Notes: generated from the letters alone by a model not told the origin. Numbered from the stretch's first letter, positions 24,265-33,660 are shown. The stretch: 64,000 bases of DNA from JAANXG01 sp963731035 (GCA_963731035.1 CAVSUY010000013.1:124001-188000); one strand, 5' to 3'. A program made the numbers and translations.

Positions 24265-26970
24265 TCAATGGACTGTCGACTGAGGGGCCCTTTTCAACAG
24301 GGCATTCACCTGTTCCAACAGCTCCCGCTCTTGATAGGGTTTGGTGAGATAAGCATTAGCCCCCAATTCCATGGCCCTTTCCCGATGCTTCGACCCGGCC
24401 CGGGAGGTGATCACGATGATGGGGATATCCCGATAGTTGGGGTCCTCGCGGATCCGGGTGGTGAGCTCGTAGCCGTCCATTCTCGGCATTTCGATGTCTA
24501 TCAGCATCAAGTCCGGCTTGCCCTGGACCAGTTGATCCAGAGCATCGATACCATCCCGCGCCATGATGACCTCCATCCCGTGGCGCCCGAGGTTGCGCCC
24601 GGTCACCTTGCGTACGGTGAGGGAGTCGTCCACCACCATCACCTTCGGCAGGGCGTCGACCTTGCTGGGGGCGACCTCCTGCCTGATTGCCGGTACCCGC
24701 TCCTGCGCCAGCCACAAAGCCGCCAGATCCAAAATCAGGACCACCGAGCCGTCGCCGGTTATGGTGGCGCCGTTGATGCTGGATATCCGTCCGAGATGGT
24801 CGCCCAGCTGCTTGACGACGATCTCGTCGGTCTCGATCAGGTCATCCACGCGCACCGCCACGTCGCGAGCGCCCATCCGCACCAGCAGCACCGGAATGCG
24901 TTTACCCGGAACGGCGGGCTCCAACCCCAGGGTGGCGGTGAGATCCATGAGGGTGTAAACGCGATCATCGTGCCGGAACAACGGATCGCCGTCCTTGGAC
25001 ACCTCGACCAGATTCTCCGGCTCGGTCTTCATCACGGTTTCGATAACCCCCAGCGGAATCGCGAACCGCTGGTCGCCGCAGCGCACGAACATCGCCCGAG
25101 TGATGGACAGCGACAGCGGCAGCCGCAGCTCGAAACTGACGCCCGCCCCGGGCCGATTCTCCAAACTCAGGCTTCCGCCCAGCCTGCGTACAGCATCGTT
25201 GACTACGTCCAGGCCAACCCCGCGGCCGGACAGCTGGGTCACCGAGCGGGCGGTGGAAAAGCCCGACAAAACGATCAACTGGATGATCTCATCATCGCTC
25301 AGGTCCGAGTCCGCGGCCAGCAGCCCGGCCTCGACGGCCCGGGTCTTGATGCGGTCCACATCCAGGCCGGCACCGTCGTCCGAGAACTTGAGGACAACTT
25401 CGTTGCCTTCCTGCCGGCAATCAATTCGGACACTGCCGCGCGCCGGCTTGCCGGCTGCGCTCCGCACGTCGGCGGACTCGATGCCATGGTCCAGTGAGTT
25501 GCGGATCATGTGATCGAGGGCCTCGCTGAGTTGATCGAGTATGTTCCTGTCCACCTCGATGTCTGCTCCGCTGACCTGGAAATCCACCTGCTTGCCAAGT
25601 TCCCGGGCAGTCTGCCTGGTTTGATGTCTCAGGCGCGGTACCAACGTATTGAAAGGCACCATACGGGCGCTCATGAGTCCATCCTGGAGCTCGCTGTTGA
25701 GCATGGCCTGCTGCGACAGCGCGCCTTCGGTCTGGGTCGCGAATCGGTTCAATCCGGCCTGGATCGTCACCAGGTCGTCCAGGCTCTCGGACAGGCTCCG
25801 GGACAACTGCTGGAGGCGGCTGTAGCGATCCATCTCCAGCGGGTCGAAATCGTGGCCCGCTTCGGAAACCTGCTCTTCGGCTACCCGGGACCGGATCTGC
25901 GTGTCGGCCTGAATGTCCAGCTCGCGCACCTGGTCGGAGAAACGCGCCACATTGGCGCGCAGCTCGTTGAGGTTGCCTTTCAGACCGCTCAACTGTTCCT
26001 CGATCTGGGATCTGGAAATACTGACCTCGCCCGCGTAATTCACCAGCTTGTCGAGGACATTGGAATGTATGCGCACAGTGGCGCGAGGAGTCGCGGGGCG
26101 GGGCGGCTGCCCGGCCTGATCGCTCTCGCGGGCGGGTGCTTCCTCGGCGATGGTCTCGGGCTGACCGGTATCGGGCCCCTCAGCGGCCGCCTTCCGCCCG
26201 GGCGTCGACTCCATGCCTTCCTCGGGAATTAAGGACACTGCCGGGCGCGCGGCCTCGGGATTCGGTGCCGGCTGCACCCGGGGCGCACCTGAGCCGGCGC
26301 GAAGACGTTCGATCAGCCGCGGCTCGGCCTTCGGCGCGTCTCCGCCTTCCAGAGCCTGGACCATATTGGCCAGCGTATCGTGCACTTCCTCCAGCAGGTC
26401 CAGCAACTCGCCGTGGGACTCCGTGCCCTCGTCGGACGCGCTCTCCAGCATGGTCTCCGCGTCGTGGCTCAGATCCCCGATGTTCTCCACACCGGCGGCT
26501 CTGGCACTCCCCTTGAGCGTGTGCAGCTCGCGCTTCAGCGTGTTGGCCAGGTGAGAGCCGACGCCCGCTTCCCGTCCGCGCTGCAGCGTCGACTCGAATC
26601 TGGAAAGGATGTCGGCGGCTTCCTCCATGAACACATCCTTCAAACCGGCGTCCGCATCAGCATCGGCATTCTCGGACGCGGACTCCCTCTCCTCCATACC
26701 GGTACCGGCTTCGACGGTCTGTTTCCGCAGCCCGGCATCCGCAGTGGCCGGTCCCGACGCGTCCTCCGGCTTCGCTTCGTCCAGGCGGTCGAAAACGCTC
26801 GCGCCGGCGGATTCATCAACTGCCGGCCCGGATTCCTGCTGGTTCCTCTGCGAAGCGCCGGGTCCCGGTGACGAACTCGGAGACCAGCTCCAGACCGCTC
26901 GAACGCTTCTTTTCCACGACATCATCGGCGGACTTCGCTTCGTTCCAGGTTTCCTCGATGCGTCCGGCAA
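24265..26970 (-). CDS. chpA: ChpA hybrid histidine kinase, C-terminal part (out of frame with the N-terminal part)
   Basis: C-terminal part of the giant twitching-motility kinase. Counting from the 5' end of the frame there are four parts: an HPt domain with His150 in KRELHTLKGSARAAG, the CheA catalytic core (HMIRNSLDHGIE at 487-498, DDGAGL at 531-536, GRGVGLDVV near 582), a CheW-like regulatory domain, and a receiver with phospho-acceptor Asp825 in LMLIDIEMPRMDG. The first 40 or so codons look antisense-like and the only start at 26970 is TTG, so this is not a natural gene start. Reading most likely enters from the preceding frame near 26830-26870, or could restart at the ATG at 26697. Confidence 0.85.
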   Translation of the reverse strand: MPDASRKPGTKRSPPMMSWKRSVRAVWSWSPSSSPGPGASQRNQQESGPAVDESAGASVFDRLDEAKPEDASGPATADAGLRKQTVEAGTGMEERESASENADADADAGLKDVFMEEAADILSRFESTLQRGREAGVGSHLANTLKRELHTLKGSARAAGVENIGDLSHDAETMLESASDEGTESHGELLDLLEEVHDTLANMVQALEGGDAPKAEPRLIERLRAGSGAPRVQPAPNPEAARPAVSLIPEEGMESTPGRKAAAEGPDTGQPETIAEEAPARESDQAGQPPRPATPRATVRIHSNVLDKLVNYAGEVSISRSQIEEQLSGLKGNLNELRANVARFSDQVRELDIQADTQIRSRVAEEQVSEAGHDFDPLEMDRYSRLQQLSRSLSESLDDLVTIQAGLNRFATQTEGALSQQAMLNSELQDGLMSARMVPFNTLVPRLRHQTRQTARELGKQVDFQVSGADIEVDRNILDQLSEALDHMIRNSLDHGIESADVRSAAGKPARGSVRIDCRQEGNEVVLKFSDDGAGLDVDRIKTRAVEAGLLAADSDLSDDEIIQLIVLSGFSTARSVTQLSGRGVGLDVVNDAVRRLGGSLSLENRPGAGVSFELRLPLSLSITRAMFVRCGDQRFAIPLGVIETVMKTEPENLVEVSKDGDPLFRHDDRVYTLMDLTATLGLEPAVPGKRIPVLLVRMGARDVAVRVDDLIETDEIVVKQLGDHLGRISSINGATITGDGSVVLILDLAALWLAQERVPAIRQEVAPSKVDALPKVMVVDDSLTVRKVTGRNLGRHGMEVIMARDGIDALDQLVQGKPDLMLIDIEMPRMDGYELTTRIREDPNYRDIPIIVITSRAGSKHRERAMELGANAYLTKPYQERELLEQVNALLKRAPQSTVH

Positions 26971-29900
26971 GCTCCGTCAGTTCGTGGCGGACCACGTCGG
27001 GGAATCGCTTGTCGCGATTGAGATGATCCAGCACCTTAGCCGTGGCGATGAGCAGCGAATCGAGGGATTCCATGTCCTCTTTATACAGTCCCTCACCACG
27101 GGCTTTCCTGGCGTGGAGTGCACGGTCGAGCGCAGTATAGGCCTCCGACATCTCCACCAGATGCAGGGAGCGCGCGTTGCCCTGGAGGGTGTGCACCGCT
27201 CTGAGGAACTCGTCGCCGATGCCGGCGTCTCCACGCCTGTTGCACTCGTCGATTGCGGTGCGAATGGCGGCGATGTGCGACAGTGCCTCCTTGGAAAAGA
27301 TCTTGATGACCTCGTCGTCGAAGGGCGATTCGCTGTCGCGCTCTTCGCGGGCGCCGGCGAGATCGTGACCTTCCTCGCCGAGATCCTCGATACTCAGCGG
27401 GGCGGGCGTGCCACGATCTGCTTCCGGGTGCGTGAAACTCACGGACTTCGACGCACCGGCCTCGGATGGAGAGGCAATTTCAGAAGCCGGAGAAATTTCC
27501 TGCTGCGCCGCCCCCCCCCCGCCGCTCGGCTGGAGTGCCGAAGCTCGCTCCCGCCAAGCACGGAGGTCGGTGCTGCTGTCCAACCCCGATTCGAGCAGCT
27601 TGCTCAACTCAGTACGCGCCCGGGAGGCGAAGTCGACCACCGATTCCGACACGGGGACGTCGCCCTCCAGGCAACGGTTCAGCACATCCTCGACGATCCA
27701 GGCCAGCTCCGCAATGCCCCGGGCCTTGGCCATGCGCCCGCTGCCCTTGATGGTATGGAAGCTGCGTCGCACGTCACCGAGGGCGGCTTCACTGCCGTGA
27801 TCGGCCGCCAGGACCCGGAGATTCTCTTCGATCGTCTGCAGGCATTCTCGCGCTTCCTCGGCAAAGACCTCGCGCACGATCTCGTCCTCCTCGCCATCCG
27901 AATCGGCGTCGCCCGAGTCGGACCCGGCCACGGATTCAGGAGTTGCCTGCGCGTCGGGCAGCAGCTTCAGGGATTCGGCCAGCCCGCTCAAGGTGTCAAG
28001 CGAACGGCTGAGAGTCTTCTCGACCTCTTCTGACAGGAAGCTCGGATCATCGGTTACGATGTCCAGCAGGTTGATCATTTCCTGGGCGATGCGCTGCAGG
28101 CTGAGCTGTTCCTGTTGGTGGGCCGCGGCGCCGATATCCCTCAGACTCTGGCGCAGCGTCCGGTAGGTTTCGTAGTCGCTATTGTTTTCGGTCCATACGG
28201 CGAATGAATCCCGTATCTTCCTCAGCGTGGAAACCGGATCCACCTGAGCCAGACTGTCCCCCGACCCCGCGCTCTCGAGCTCCGTCATGGCGCGGCCGAG
28301 CAGCGCGTCGATATTGGGCACGTTGCGCTCCATACCCTCGACGTATGCCTCGGTGGTACCGATACTCACCGCCAGCGCGTCCAGCAGCGCATCGGACGGA
28401 AACGCATCGCCGGTCATCAGGGATCGTATCTGCGCTATCGCCAGCTCCAGCAGATCGCAGAGCTTATGCCGGCCCAGCATCCTCACCGCGCCGTGCACCT
28501 GCCCCAGGGATTCCACCACGGCCGCCAGGCTGTCGTTGTCGGAGGTGTCCTTGGAGTACTGCTCGAGATTCTGTTCCGCCTCCTTGAGGCTGTCGGCGAT
28601 CTGCCCCGCCACCGCCGTCACCAGCCTGCGAAGCTCGTCGGCCTCCAGAGCATCAGCGTCTATCTCATGGGACTCGATCGCCAAGCTCGGCAGATCGGCC
28701 GGTACAGCGCGAGCCGACAGCTGGTCCAACACTGATGCTGCTTCGGTTCGCCAGGCGCCCGTGATTCTCTCCGGGTCCGTGAGCGATTGCTCAATGAACA
28801 ACAAGGCCCGCGCCGCGGTCAGCAGGGCTTCTTCCGAATGATCGGGCTGATCACCGTCGAATAGGGCCTGACGAACACCGGCAGACACCTCGGCCAGTTC
28901 GTTGACGCCGTTCTCACGCGCAGCGTCAGCAACTTCATTCAGGCGCCGCTCGCAAGCCTCGAAGTCGTCATCGGCAATCTTGGTCCGCGAGTAGTTCTCC
29001 AGCGCGCTTTGAACGAGCGCGAGGGGTTCCGCCACCTGCTCCCGGATCGTGGCCAGGGCGGACGCTTCCGGCGGTGGAGCTTCGCCTGATTCCGCCCCGA
29101 GAAGAGCATCCAGGTCGAACAAGTGGACTACCGCACGCGTAGCTTCGGTGCTCACGCCGCTGCGGCCGATGTGGTACAACATGAAGCGGACGGGTTTCTC
29201 GGCCCCCTCCCTGGCGATCGCCGCCTCGCTGTTCTCAGAAAGCTTGCGCATCAGCTGGTCCAGCTGCGCCAGTGCATGCTTCCTGGGGTCGTCACGGCTG
29301 AGCTCGACATCCTTCAAGATATCCAGGTAAGCCCGGGCCACCCACCAGATCTGCATCGATACCTGGAACCGGGACAGCTCGTACAACTCGGTCACGACAT
29401 TGACGAGCTCCTGCCAGGCCCCTTCGTCTTTCTGGTCGCGCAGCCATTTCAGCAGACTCCCCTGGAACCGGCGGCGCAGGTCGCGTGCACGCTCCTCGTA
29501 TTGCCCCGTGTCGACCTCGGTCGCCGCTCTGTCGCGGGATGGGTACACCTCCAGGTCCGGTTGGAACAGCGAGTACGGATCCAGCGCCTCTGCCTGCCGG
29601 GCGCGCCGCAGCTCATTGATAACGTCGACGTTGTCTATGGGCCGATCGGGCAGACCGTTCGCGAGTCGCTCCATGTAATTCGACAGGTGGTTCAGACCCT
29701 CTCCCAGCAACTCGTTGGCAACCGGGCTGCCGTTCCCCTTGATCTTTCCTGAAACCACAGCGGACGCCAGGGACTCAGTCTCCTGGGCAAGCTGGGCGGC
29801 GCCGTCCAGCTCCACCATCTGCAGCGTGCCCGCGACTTGGTGGACGCTGTTCGCGAACAGGCGCAGTGGGGTCAGATCATCGTGCCCGTCAACATAGCGC

Positions 29901-29992
29901 TGCAGCGCTTCTCTGGCCTGGCCCAGCGTCTGGTCGATCTCATTCTTGACCCAGCCAAGGGTGCTTGTATCAACGCGATTGGGAGTACGCAT
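26816..29992 (-). CDS. chpA: ChpA hybrid histidine kinase, N-terminal part (stops at a frameshift)
   Basis: First 1058 residues of ChpA, the CheA-like kinase of the Pil-Chp system that controls type IV pilus extension and retraction. It contains a FimL-like degenerate HPt near residue 51 (VHQVAGTLQM), another degenerate repeat near 500, then two true HPt domains with His746 (FHTIKGSGRM) and His934 (VHTLQGNARS). Acidic and Ala/Pro linkers separate them. It ends at TGA 26818-26816, 155 bases inside the next frame. A full ChpA would join both parts, so a one-base insertion (or two-base deletion) is inferred. A run of ten G lies at 27520-27511 on the coding strand. Confidence 0.88.
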   Translation of the reverse strand: MRTPNRVDTSTLGWVKNEIDQTLGQAREALQRYVDGHDDLTPLRLFANSVHQVAGTLQMVELDGAAQLAQETESLASAVVSGKIKGNGSPVANELLGEGLNHLSNYMERLANGLPDRPIDNVDVINELRRARQAEALDPYSLFQPDLEVYPSRDRAATEVDTGQYEERARDLRRRFQGSLLKWLRDQKDEGAWQELVNVVTELYELSRFQVSMQIWWVARAYLDILKDVELSRDDPRKHALAQLDQLMRKLSENSEAAIAREGAEKPVRFMLYHIGRSGVSTEATRAVVHLFDLDALLGAESGEAPPPEASALATIREQVAEPLALVQSALENYSRTKIADDDFEACERRLNEVADAARENGVNELAEVSAGVRQALFDGDQPDHSEEALLTAARALLFIEQSLTDPERITGAWRTEAASVLDQLSARAVPADLPSLAIESHEIDADALEADELRRLVTAVAGQIADSLKEAEQNLEQYSKDTSDNDSLAAVVESLGQVHGAVRMLGRHKLCDLLELAIAQIRSLMTGDAFPSDALLDALAVSIGTTEAYVEGMERNVPNIDALLGRAMTELESAGSGDSLAQVDPVSTLRKIRDSFAVWTENNSDYETYRTLRQSLRDIGAAAHQQEQLSLQRIAQEMINLLDIVTDDPSFLSEEVEKTLSRSLDTLSGLAESLKLLPDAQATPESVAGSDSGDADSDGEEDEIVREVFAEEARECLQTIEENLRVLAADHGSEAALGDVRRSFHTIKGSGRMAKARGIAELAWIVEDVLNRCLEGDVPVSESVVDFASRARTELSKLLESGLDSSTDLRAWRERASALQPSGGGGAAQQEISPASEIASPSEAGASKSVSFTHPEADRGTPAPLSIEDLGEEGHDLAGAREERDSESPFDDEVIKIFSKEALSHIAAIRTAIDECNRRGDAGIGDEFLRAVHTLQGNARSLHLVEMSEAYTALDRALHARKARGEGLYKEDMESLDSLLIATAKVLDHLNRDKRFPDVVRHELTELAGRIEETWNEAKSADDVVEKKRSSGLELVSEFVTGTRRFAEEPAGIRAGS
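27511..27520 (-). repeat. Homopolymer of ten G (coding strand) inside chpA
   Basis: Ten consecutive C on the plus strand encode the Gly run at residues 824-827 of ChpA, in a linker between two HPt domains. With ten bases the frame stays open; loss or gain of one base would truncate ChpA. Tracts of this length are classical slippage sites in cells and also error hot spots in sequencing. Confidence 0.85.
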
Positions 29993-30065
29993 GGGTACTG
30001 GTCAGCCTGAGTTTGGTGCCATCGGGCCGGATAACGGACTCGAACATATGCCGCTCATTACTGAA

Positions 30066-30087
30066 CGCCCGGGCTCGAGCCCGGGCG
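30066..30087. repeat. 22-bp perfect palindrome between pilJ and chpA
   Basis: A perfect GC-rich palindrome of 22 bases (arms CGCCCGGGC and GCCCGGGCG around TCGA) lies in the 187-base gap between pilJ and chpA. In RNA it makes a stem of at least nine base pairs with a four-base loop. No T-run follows on the minus strand. It occupies the place where Pseudomonas has pilK, and may be an RNA processing or attenuation site. Confidence 0.75.
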
Positions 30088-30179
30088 CGTTGTGGAGTAT
30101 ATCGCGCGATCGTCCGCAATTCCGATCTCGATTGAGCCCCCGGTCCGGGCAGAAATGACGCAGGATCATCGCCGCGGGT

Positions 30180-32279
30180 TCAGGCCGGAAGCTTGAACCC
30201 GGACACGGACTCCTGAAGCTCGCGGGCCAGTTCCGACAACTTGCCGATGGACTGCGCCGTGGTCTGAGCGCCTTGCGACGTCTGGTTGGTCACGTCCCGG
30301 ATTGAAGTCATGCGGCTCGATACCGTGGTCGCCTCTTCCGACTGGCGCTGGGCCGTTTCAGCCATGCCGCTGATGAGGCGAGACAATTCCTCCGACACCG
30401 ACTCGATCTCGCCCAACGCCTGGCCGGCGCTGTCCGCCAGGCGGGTGCCGTCCACCACGCCCTGGGTGGCGTGCTCCATGGAGGTCACGGCCTCGTTGGT
30501 ATCGGCCTGAATGTTCCCCACCAGCGTCGAGATCTGCTTGGTGGCTTCTGCGGACCGTTCGGCCAGCCGCTGGACTTCGTCCGCCACCACGGCGAATCCA
30601 CGACCCGCCTCACCCGCCATGGCGGCCTGGATCGACGCATTCAGGGAAAGAATGTTTGTCTGTTCGGCGATTTCATCGATGAGGCTGACGATCTCGCCGA
30701 TCTGCTGGGAGCTTTCACCGAGCCGCTTGATGCGTTTCGAGGTCTCCTGTATCTGCTCGCGCATGTCGTCCATACCGCGGATGGTGTCGCGCACCGCCTG
30801 GGCGCCGCGCTTGGCGACGTCCACCGAGCTCTGAGCCACCTCGGCGGAGCGCCGGGCGTCGCCCGACATCTCCTGCATGGAATTGGACATTACCTGGACC
30901 TGGGCCGTGGTCTTGGTGATCTCGTCCGCCTGGGCGGCGCTGGCCCGTGACAGCTCCCTGGCAATACCGGCGGTGGATTCCGATTCACTGGTCACCTGGG
31001 CGGTGGCGGTGTTGATCCGCGCCACCAGATCGCGCATTTCCTGCACCGCGAAGTTAATGGAATCCGCGATCGCTCCCGTGATCTGGTCGGTCACCTCCGC
31101 CTCGATGGTGAGGTCACCGTCAGCCAAACTGCCCATCTCGTCGAGCAGTTTCAAGATAGCGTCCTGGGTCTCGCGGTTTTGTTCGGCACTGACTTCCGCC
31201 TGTTGCCGAGCCTCGACAACAAGGAACCGGCCGAGCCAGAACAGGGACAGTACCGCCAGGGCTCCGAACACCCACGGCAGATAGCGCGCAATACCGCCGG
31301 CCTGAGTGAATCCACTGATGAACGTCTGTACTGAATCGAGCAGTGCGTTACTGTCGTTCAACACCGACTGCGACGCCCGCTGCGCCAGAAAAAACTCGCC
31401 CACTGCGTCCAGGATCGCGTTGACGTTGTTCTGGAACTCGGCAAACGTCTGCTCCAGCGCATCCAGCTTCGCATGTACGGCGGGGCCGGTAGCGGCGCGG
31501 AGCTTTGGCAAGGTCTCGGCGAAGGTGTTGGTGTCCTTGCCGAACTGTGTTGCCGCCATGGACGCTCCATCACCGCCTTTGGAGAATACGTTGATGTTGG
31601 AGGTGATGCGCTGGCTGAGGGTTCGCTCCAGTCCTGCCATATTGACCAGGTGCGGATCGCCGCTCTCGCGCACTATTGCCTCGACCACCTCGTCGGCCCG
31701 CGCCAGCAGTGCCGGGGCGAGTTGGTTGATCCGTTCGATCGACTTATTAGTGGTCTGCAGCAAGGGCTGCTGGTTCAAAATGGCGTCGACGTTTTGCTGG
31801 GTTTTCTGCCACAGCGTCTGCACCTTCTGGAACGCATCCCTGTTGGTCGCCGGGGTCGCCGGCATGTGCATCGACGGATCGCCCTTGTCCAGCGCCGTTA
31901 CCGCGTCGGCGAACTGCTGCCTGGACTTGCGCAGACTGTCGAAAGACCCGCTTTCGCCCAAAGCGGCCTGGCGGGCGTCTTTGGCAATGCTCTGGGACAG
32001 CATCAACAGGCTCGACGCGCGCTGCACGAATTCCGCCTGGCCGCTTGTGCGCCGGGTCTCAAGGGTCTGGAACACCACCAAGCCGATAATCGAAGCGATT
32101 ACCACCGTAATGATCACCGGCAGTCCGACAATCGACCGGCCCCCGGTTTGCCGCGGGGGCTCCGTGACAGCACCGGCGTCGTCGCCCTGGAACAGCATAT
32201 CGATGGGATCCGCCCCGCCCGCAGCCGGCGCCCGCGATGCGTTCAACGTTTCATTTAAAGATTCTTGTACCGTCGCCAT
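30180..32279 (-). CDS. pilJ: Twitching motility methyl-accepting chemoreceptor PilJ
   Basis: Inner-membrane chemoreceptor of 699 residues for the Pil-Chp pathway. A cytoplasmic N-terminal leader is followed by a transmembrane segment, VIITVVIASIIGLVVF, near residues 55-70. A long helical periplasmic part with two PilJ-type sensory repeats comes next, then a second membrane segment (YLPWVFGALAVLSLFWLGRF) near 335-355. The HAMP region and signalling hairpin end the protein, with EIAEQTNILSLNASIQAAMA and GRGFAVVADEVQRLAERS. It is expected to sense surface contact or pilin and signal through PilI to ChpA. Confidence 0.95.
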   Translation of the reverse strand: MATVQESLNETLNASRAPAAGGADPIDMLFQGDDAGAVTEPPRQTGGRSIVGLPVIITVVIASIIGLVVFQTLETRRTSGQAEFVQRASSLLMLSQSIAKDARQAALGESGSFDSLRKSRQQFADAVTALDKGDPSMHMPATPATNRDAFQKVQTLWQKTQQNVDAILNQQPLLQTTNKSIERINQLAPALLARADEVVEAIVRESGDPHLVNMAGLERTLSQRITSNINVFSKGGDGASMAATQFGKDTNTFAETLPKLRAATGPAVHAKLDALEQTFAEFQNNVNAILDAVGEFFLAQRASQSVLNDSNALLDSVQTFISGFTQAGGIARYLPWVFGALAVLSLFWLGRFLVVEARQQAEVSAEQNRETQDAILKLLDEMGSLADGDLTIEAEVTDQITGAIADSINFAVQEMRDLVARINTATAQVTSESESTAGIARELSRASAAQADEITKTTAQVQVMSNSMQEMSGDARRSAEVAQSSVDVAKRGAQAVRDTIRGMDDMREQIQETSKRIKRLGESSQQIGEIVSLIDEIAEQTNILSLNASIQAAMAGEAGRGFAVVADEVQRLAERSAEATKQISTLVGNIQADTNEAVTSMEHATQGVVDGTRLADSAGQALGEIESVSEELSRLISGMAETAQRQSEEATTVSSRMTSIRDVTNQTSQGAQTTAQSIGKLSELARELQESVSGFKLPA

Positions 32280-32316
32280 CCTGCTTCACCTCACAAACCG
32301 GTTCATACCTAAATGT

Positions 32317-32862
32317 TTAATTGCTCACTTCGACATTTCGAAACCTGTCGGACCATTTCAGTTTGTCGATATCGAGCACACCCCACAATTCATCGTCCTG
32401 CAGGTAAGCGTGACGCACAAACGACTGAACGGAACGGGCCATCACTCCAGCGTCCTGGTATTCGTTGTCGTGGTCGAAGCGTCTCAGACCATAGACCGTA
32501 TTGACCAGCAACGCGCAGCCCAACTCGTGATCGTTGATCACCAGCAGCTTGCCCTCGGTTTCCAGGTTGACGCGGGATAAGCCCAGGAACTCCGCCATGT
32601 CCAGCACTGAATACAAGCTGCCGCGCACGTTGGTGATGCCCCGGATCCAGGGCTGAGTGCGCGGAACGGGTGTAACGGCGCCGCAGTCCACGATGTCGGT
32701 AAACGCGGTGAGCTCGGCCACCAGCCTTACGCTCCCGACGCCGAAAGCCAAGCCGTGCCAGCGCTCCTCGGCTTGCGAAAGCTCCGGAAGGGTGTAGCCC
32801 GCTGCCGCAGCCTGCTGCTGCATTCGTTGCAGCAATTCGAAGGGTTGTTGATCCGAGCTCAC
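32317..32862 (-). CDS. pilI: Twitching motility CheW-like adaptor PilI
   Basis: CheW-type adaptor of 181 residues linking PilJ to ChpA. The core motif PRTQPWIRGITNVRGSLYSV and the downstream LVINDHELGCALLVNTVYGL are classical CheW blocks, preceded by a 30-residue helical N-terminus. It lies between pilH and pilJ in the order pilG-pilH-pilI-pilJ, the conserved arrangement. Confidence 0.92.
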   Translation of the reverse strand: MSSDQQPFELLQRMQQQAAAAGYTLPELSQAEERWHGLAFGVGSVRLVAELTAFTDIVDCGAVTPVPRTQPWIRGITNVRGSLYSVLDMAEFLGLSRVNLETEGKLLVINDHELGCALLVNTVYGLRRFDHDNEYQDAGVMARSVQSFVRHAYLQDDELWGVLDIDKLKWSDRFRNVEVSN

Positions 32863-32895
32863 CTGTGTTGCCTGCGTTGGTTCATCCGCCCGGGA

Positions 32896-33258
32896 TTACA
32901 GGTTTCTGATCATGCCGATCAGGGTCGTCTCGTCGACGGGCTTGGTCAAGAATTCCCGGGCGCCCTGGCGCATAGCCCAGATCTTGTCCGTTTCCTGGTC
33001 TTTGGACGTAACCACTATGACCGGGATGTCCCGGGTCGCGGGATTCTTCGTCAGCGAACGGGTCGCCTGGAAGCCGTTCATTCCGGGCATGACCACGTCC
33101 ATGAGGATGAGATCGGGATGCTCGGAGTTGGCTTTCTGAAGGGCTTCCTCGCCGCTGGTTGCCTGCAAAGGCGTGTATCCGTTGTTGGAAAGATATCCGC
33201 TTAACAAATGAAGGTCAGTGGGCGAATCGTCGACCACCAGAACTGTGCTTACTTCCAT
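32896..33258 (-). CDS. pilH: Twitching motility response regulator PilH
   Basis: Single-domain receiver of 120 residues. The acidic pocket VVDDSP, the phospho-acceptor Asp54 in LILMDVVMPGMNG and Lys106 in FLTKPVDE are all present. In the Pil-Chp system PilH opposes PilG, favouring pilus retraction or acting as a phosphate sink. It follows pilG by 15 bases. PilG and PilH are told apart here by order and by the PGMNG loop. Confidence 0.9.
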   Translation of the reverse strand: MEVSTVLVVDDSPTDLHLLSGYLSNNGYTPLQATSGEEALQKANSEHPDLILMDVVMPGMNGFQATRSLTKNPATRDIPVIVVTSKDQETDKIWAMRQGAREFLTKPVDETTLIGMIRNL

Positions 33259-33273
33259 ACCCCACCTGCTGTG

Positions 33274-33660
33274 TTATACCTGAGATTCAGCTGTTTTGAC
33301 ATGTTCATGGATCGCCCCAAGCAATTCTTCTTTAGAAAAAGGCTTATTGATATGCTGGTCCGAACCTGCAATGCGCCCCCGGGCCCGATCGAACAGGCCA
33401 TCCTTGCTCGAAAGCATCACAACGGGCGTGCTCTTGAAATGGCGATTGTTCTTTATGAGAGAACATGTCTGATAACCGTCCAGACGCGGCATCATGATGT
33501 CCACGAAAATGATGTCCGGGCGGTTGTCGGTGATCATCGACATCGCTTCAAATCCGTCGGCCGCGGTAAGCACTTCGAAACCTTCCTTTGACAAAAGGGC
33601 TTCCGTGGACTTTCTGATGGTGTTGCTGTCGTCGATGACCATCACTTTCACTGCGCTCAT
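33274..33660 (-). CDS. pilG: Twitching motility response regulator PilG
   Basis: Single-domain receiver of 128 residues, first gene of the twitching operon. Acidic pocket VIDDSNTIRKS, phospho-acceptor Asp54 in IIFVDIMMPRLDG and Lys106 in HINKPFSKEEL are intact. PilG promotes pilus extension. The ATG at 33660 starts exactly at the receiver fold, MSAVKVMVIDD; an in-frame TTG 17 codons upstream adds a non-conserved stretch and is less likely. Confidence 0.92.
   Translation of the reverse strand: MSAVKVMVIDDSNTIRKSTEALLSKEGFEVLTAADGFEAMSMITDNRPDIIFVDIMMPRLDGYQTCSLIKNNRHFKSTPVVMLSSKDGLFDRARGRIAGSDQHINKPFSKEELLGAIHEHVKTAESQV

Noticed and set aside
23575..25497. Open frame of 640 codons on the plus strand
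   Set aside because: Antisense to chpC, the CheW-like gene and chpA; rich in His, Arg, Gln and Gly with no domain, typical of a GC-driven shadow.
26816..26818. TGA in chpA as an RF2-type programmed frameshift
   Set aside because: The context lacks the slippery CTT TGA C arrangement and the upstream anti-SD-like spacer of prfB; a simple indel is more likely.
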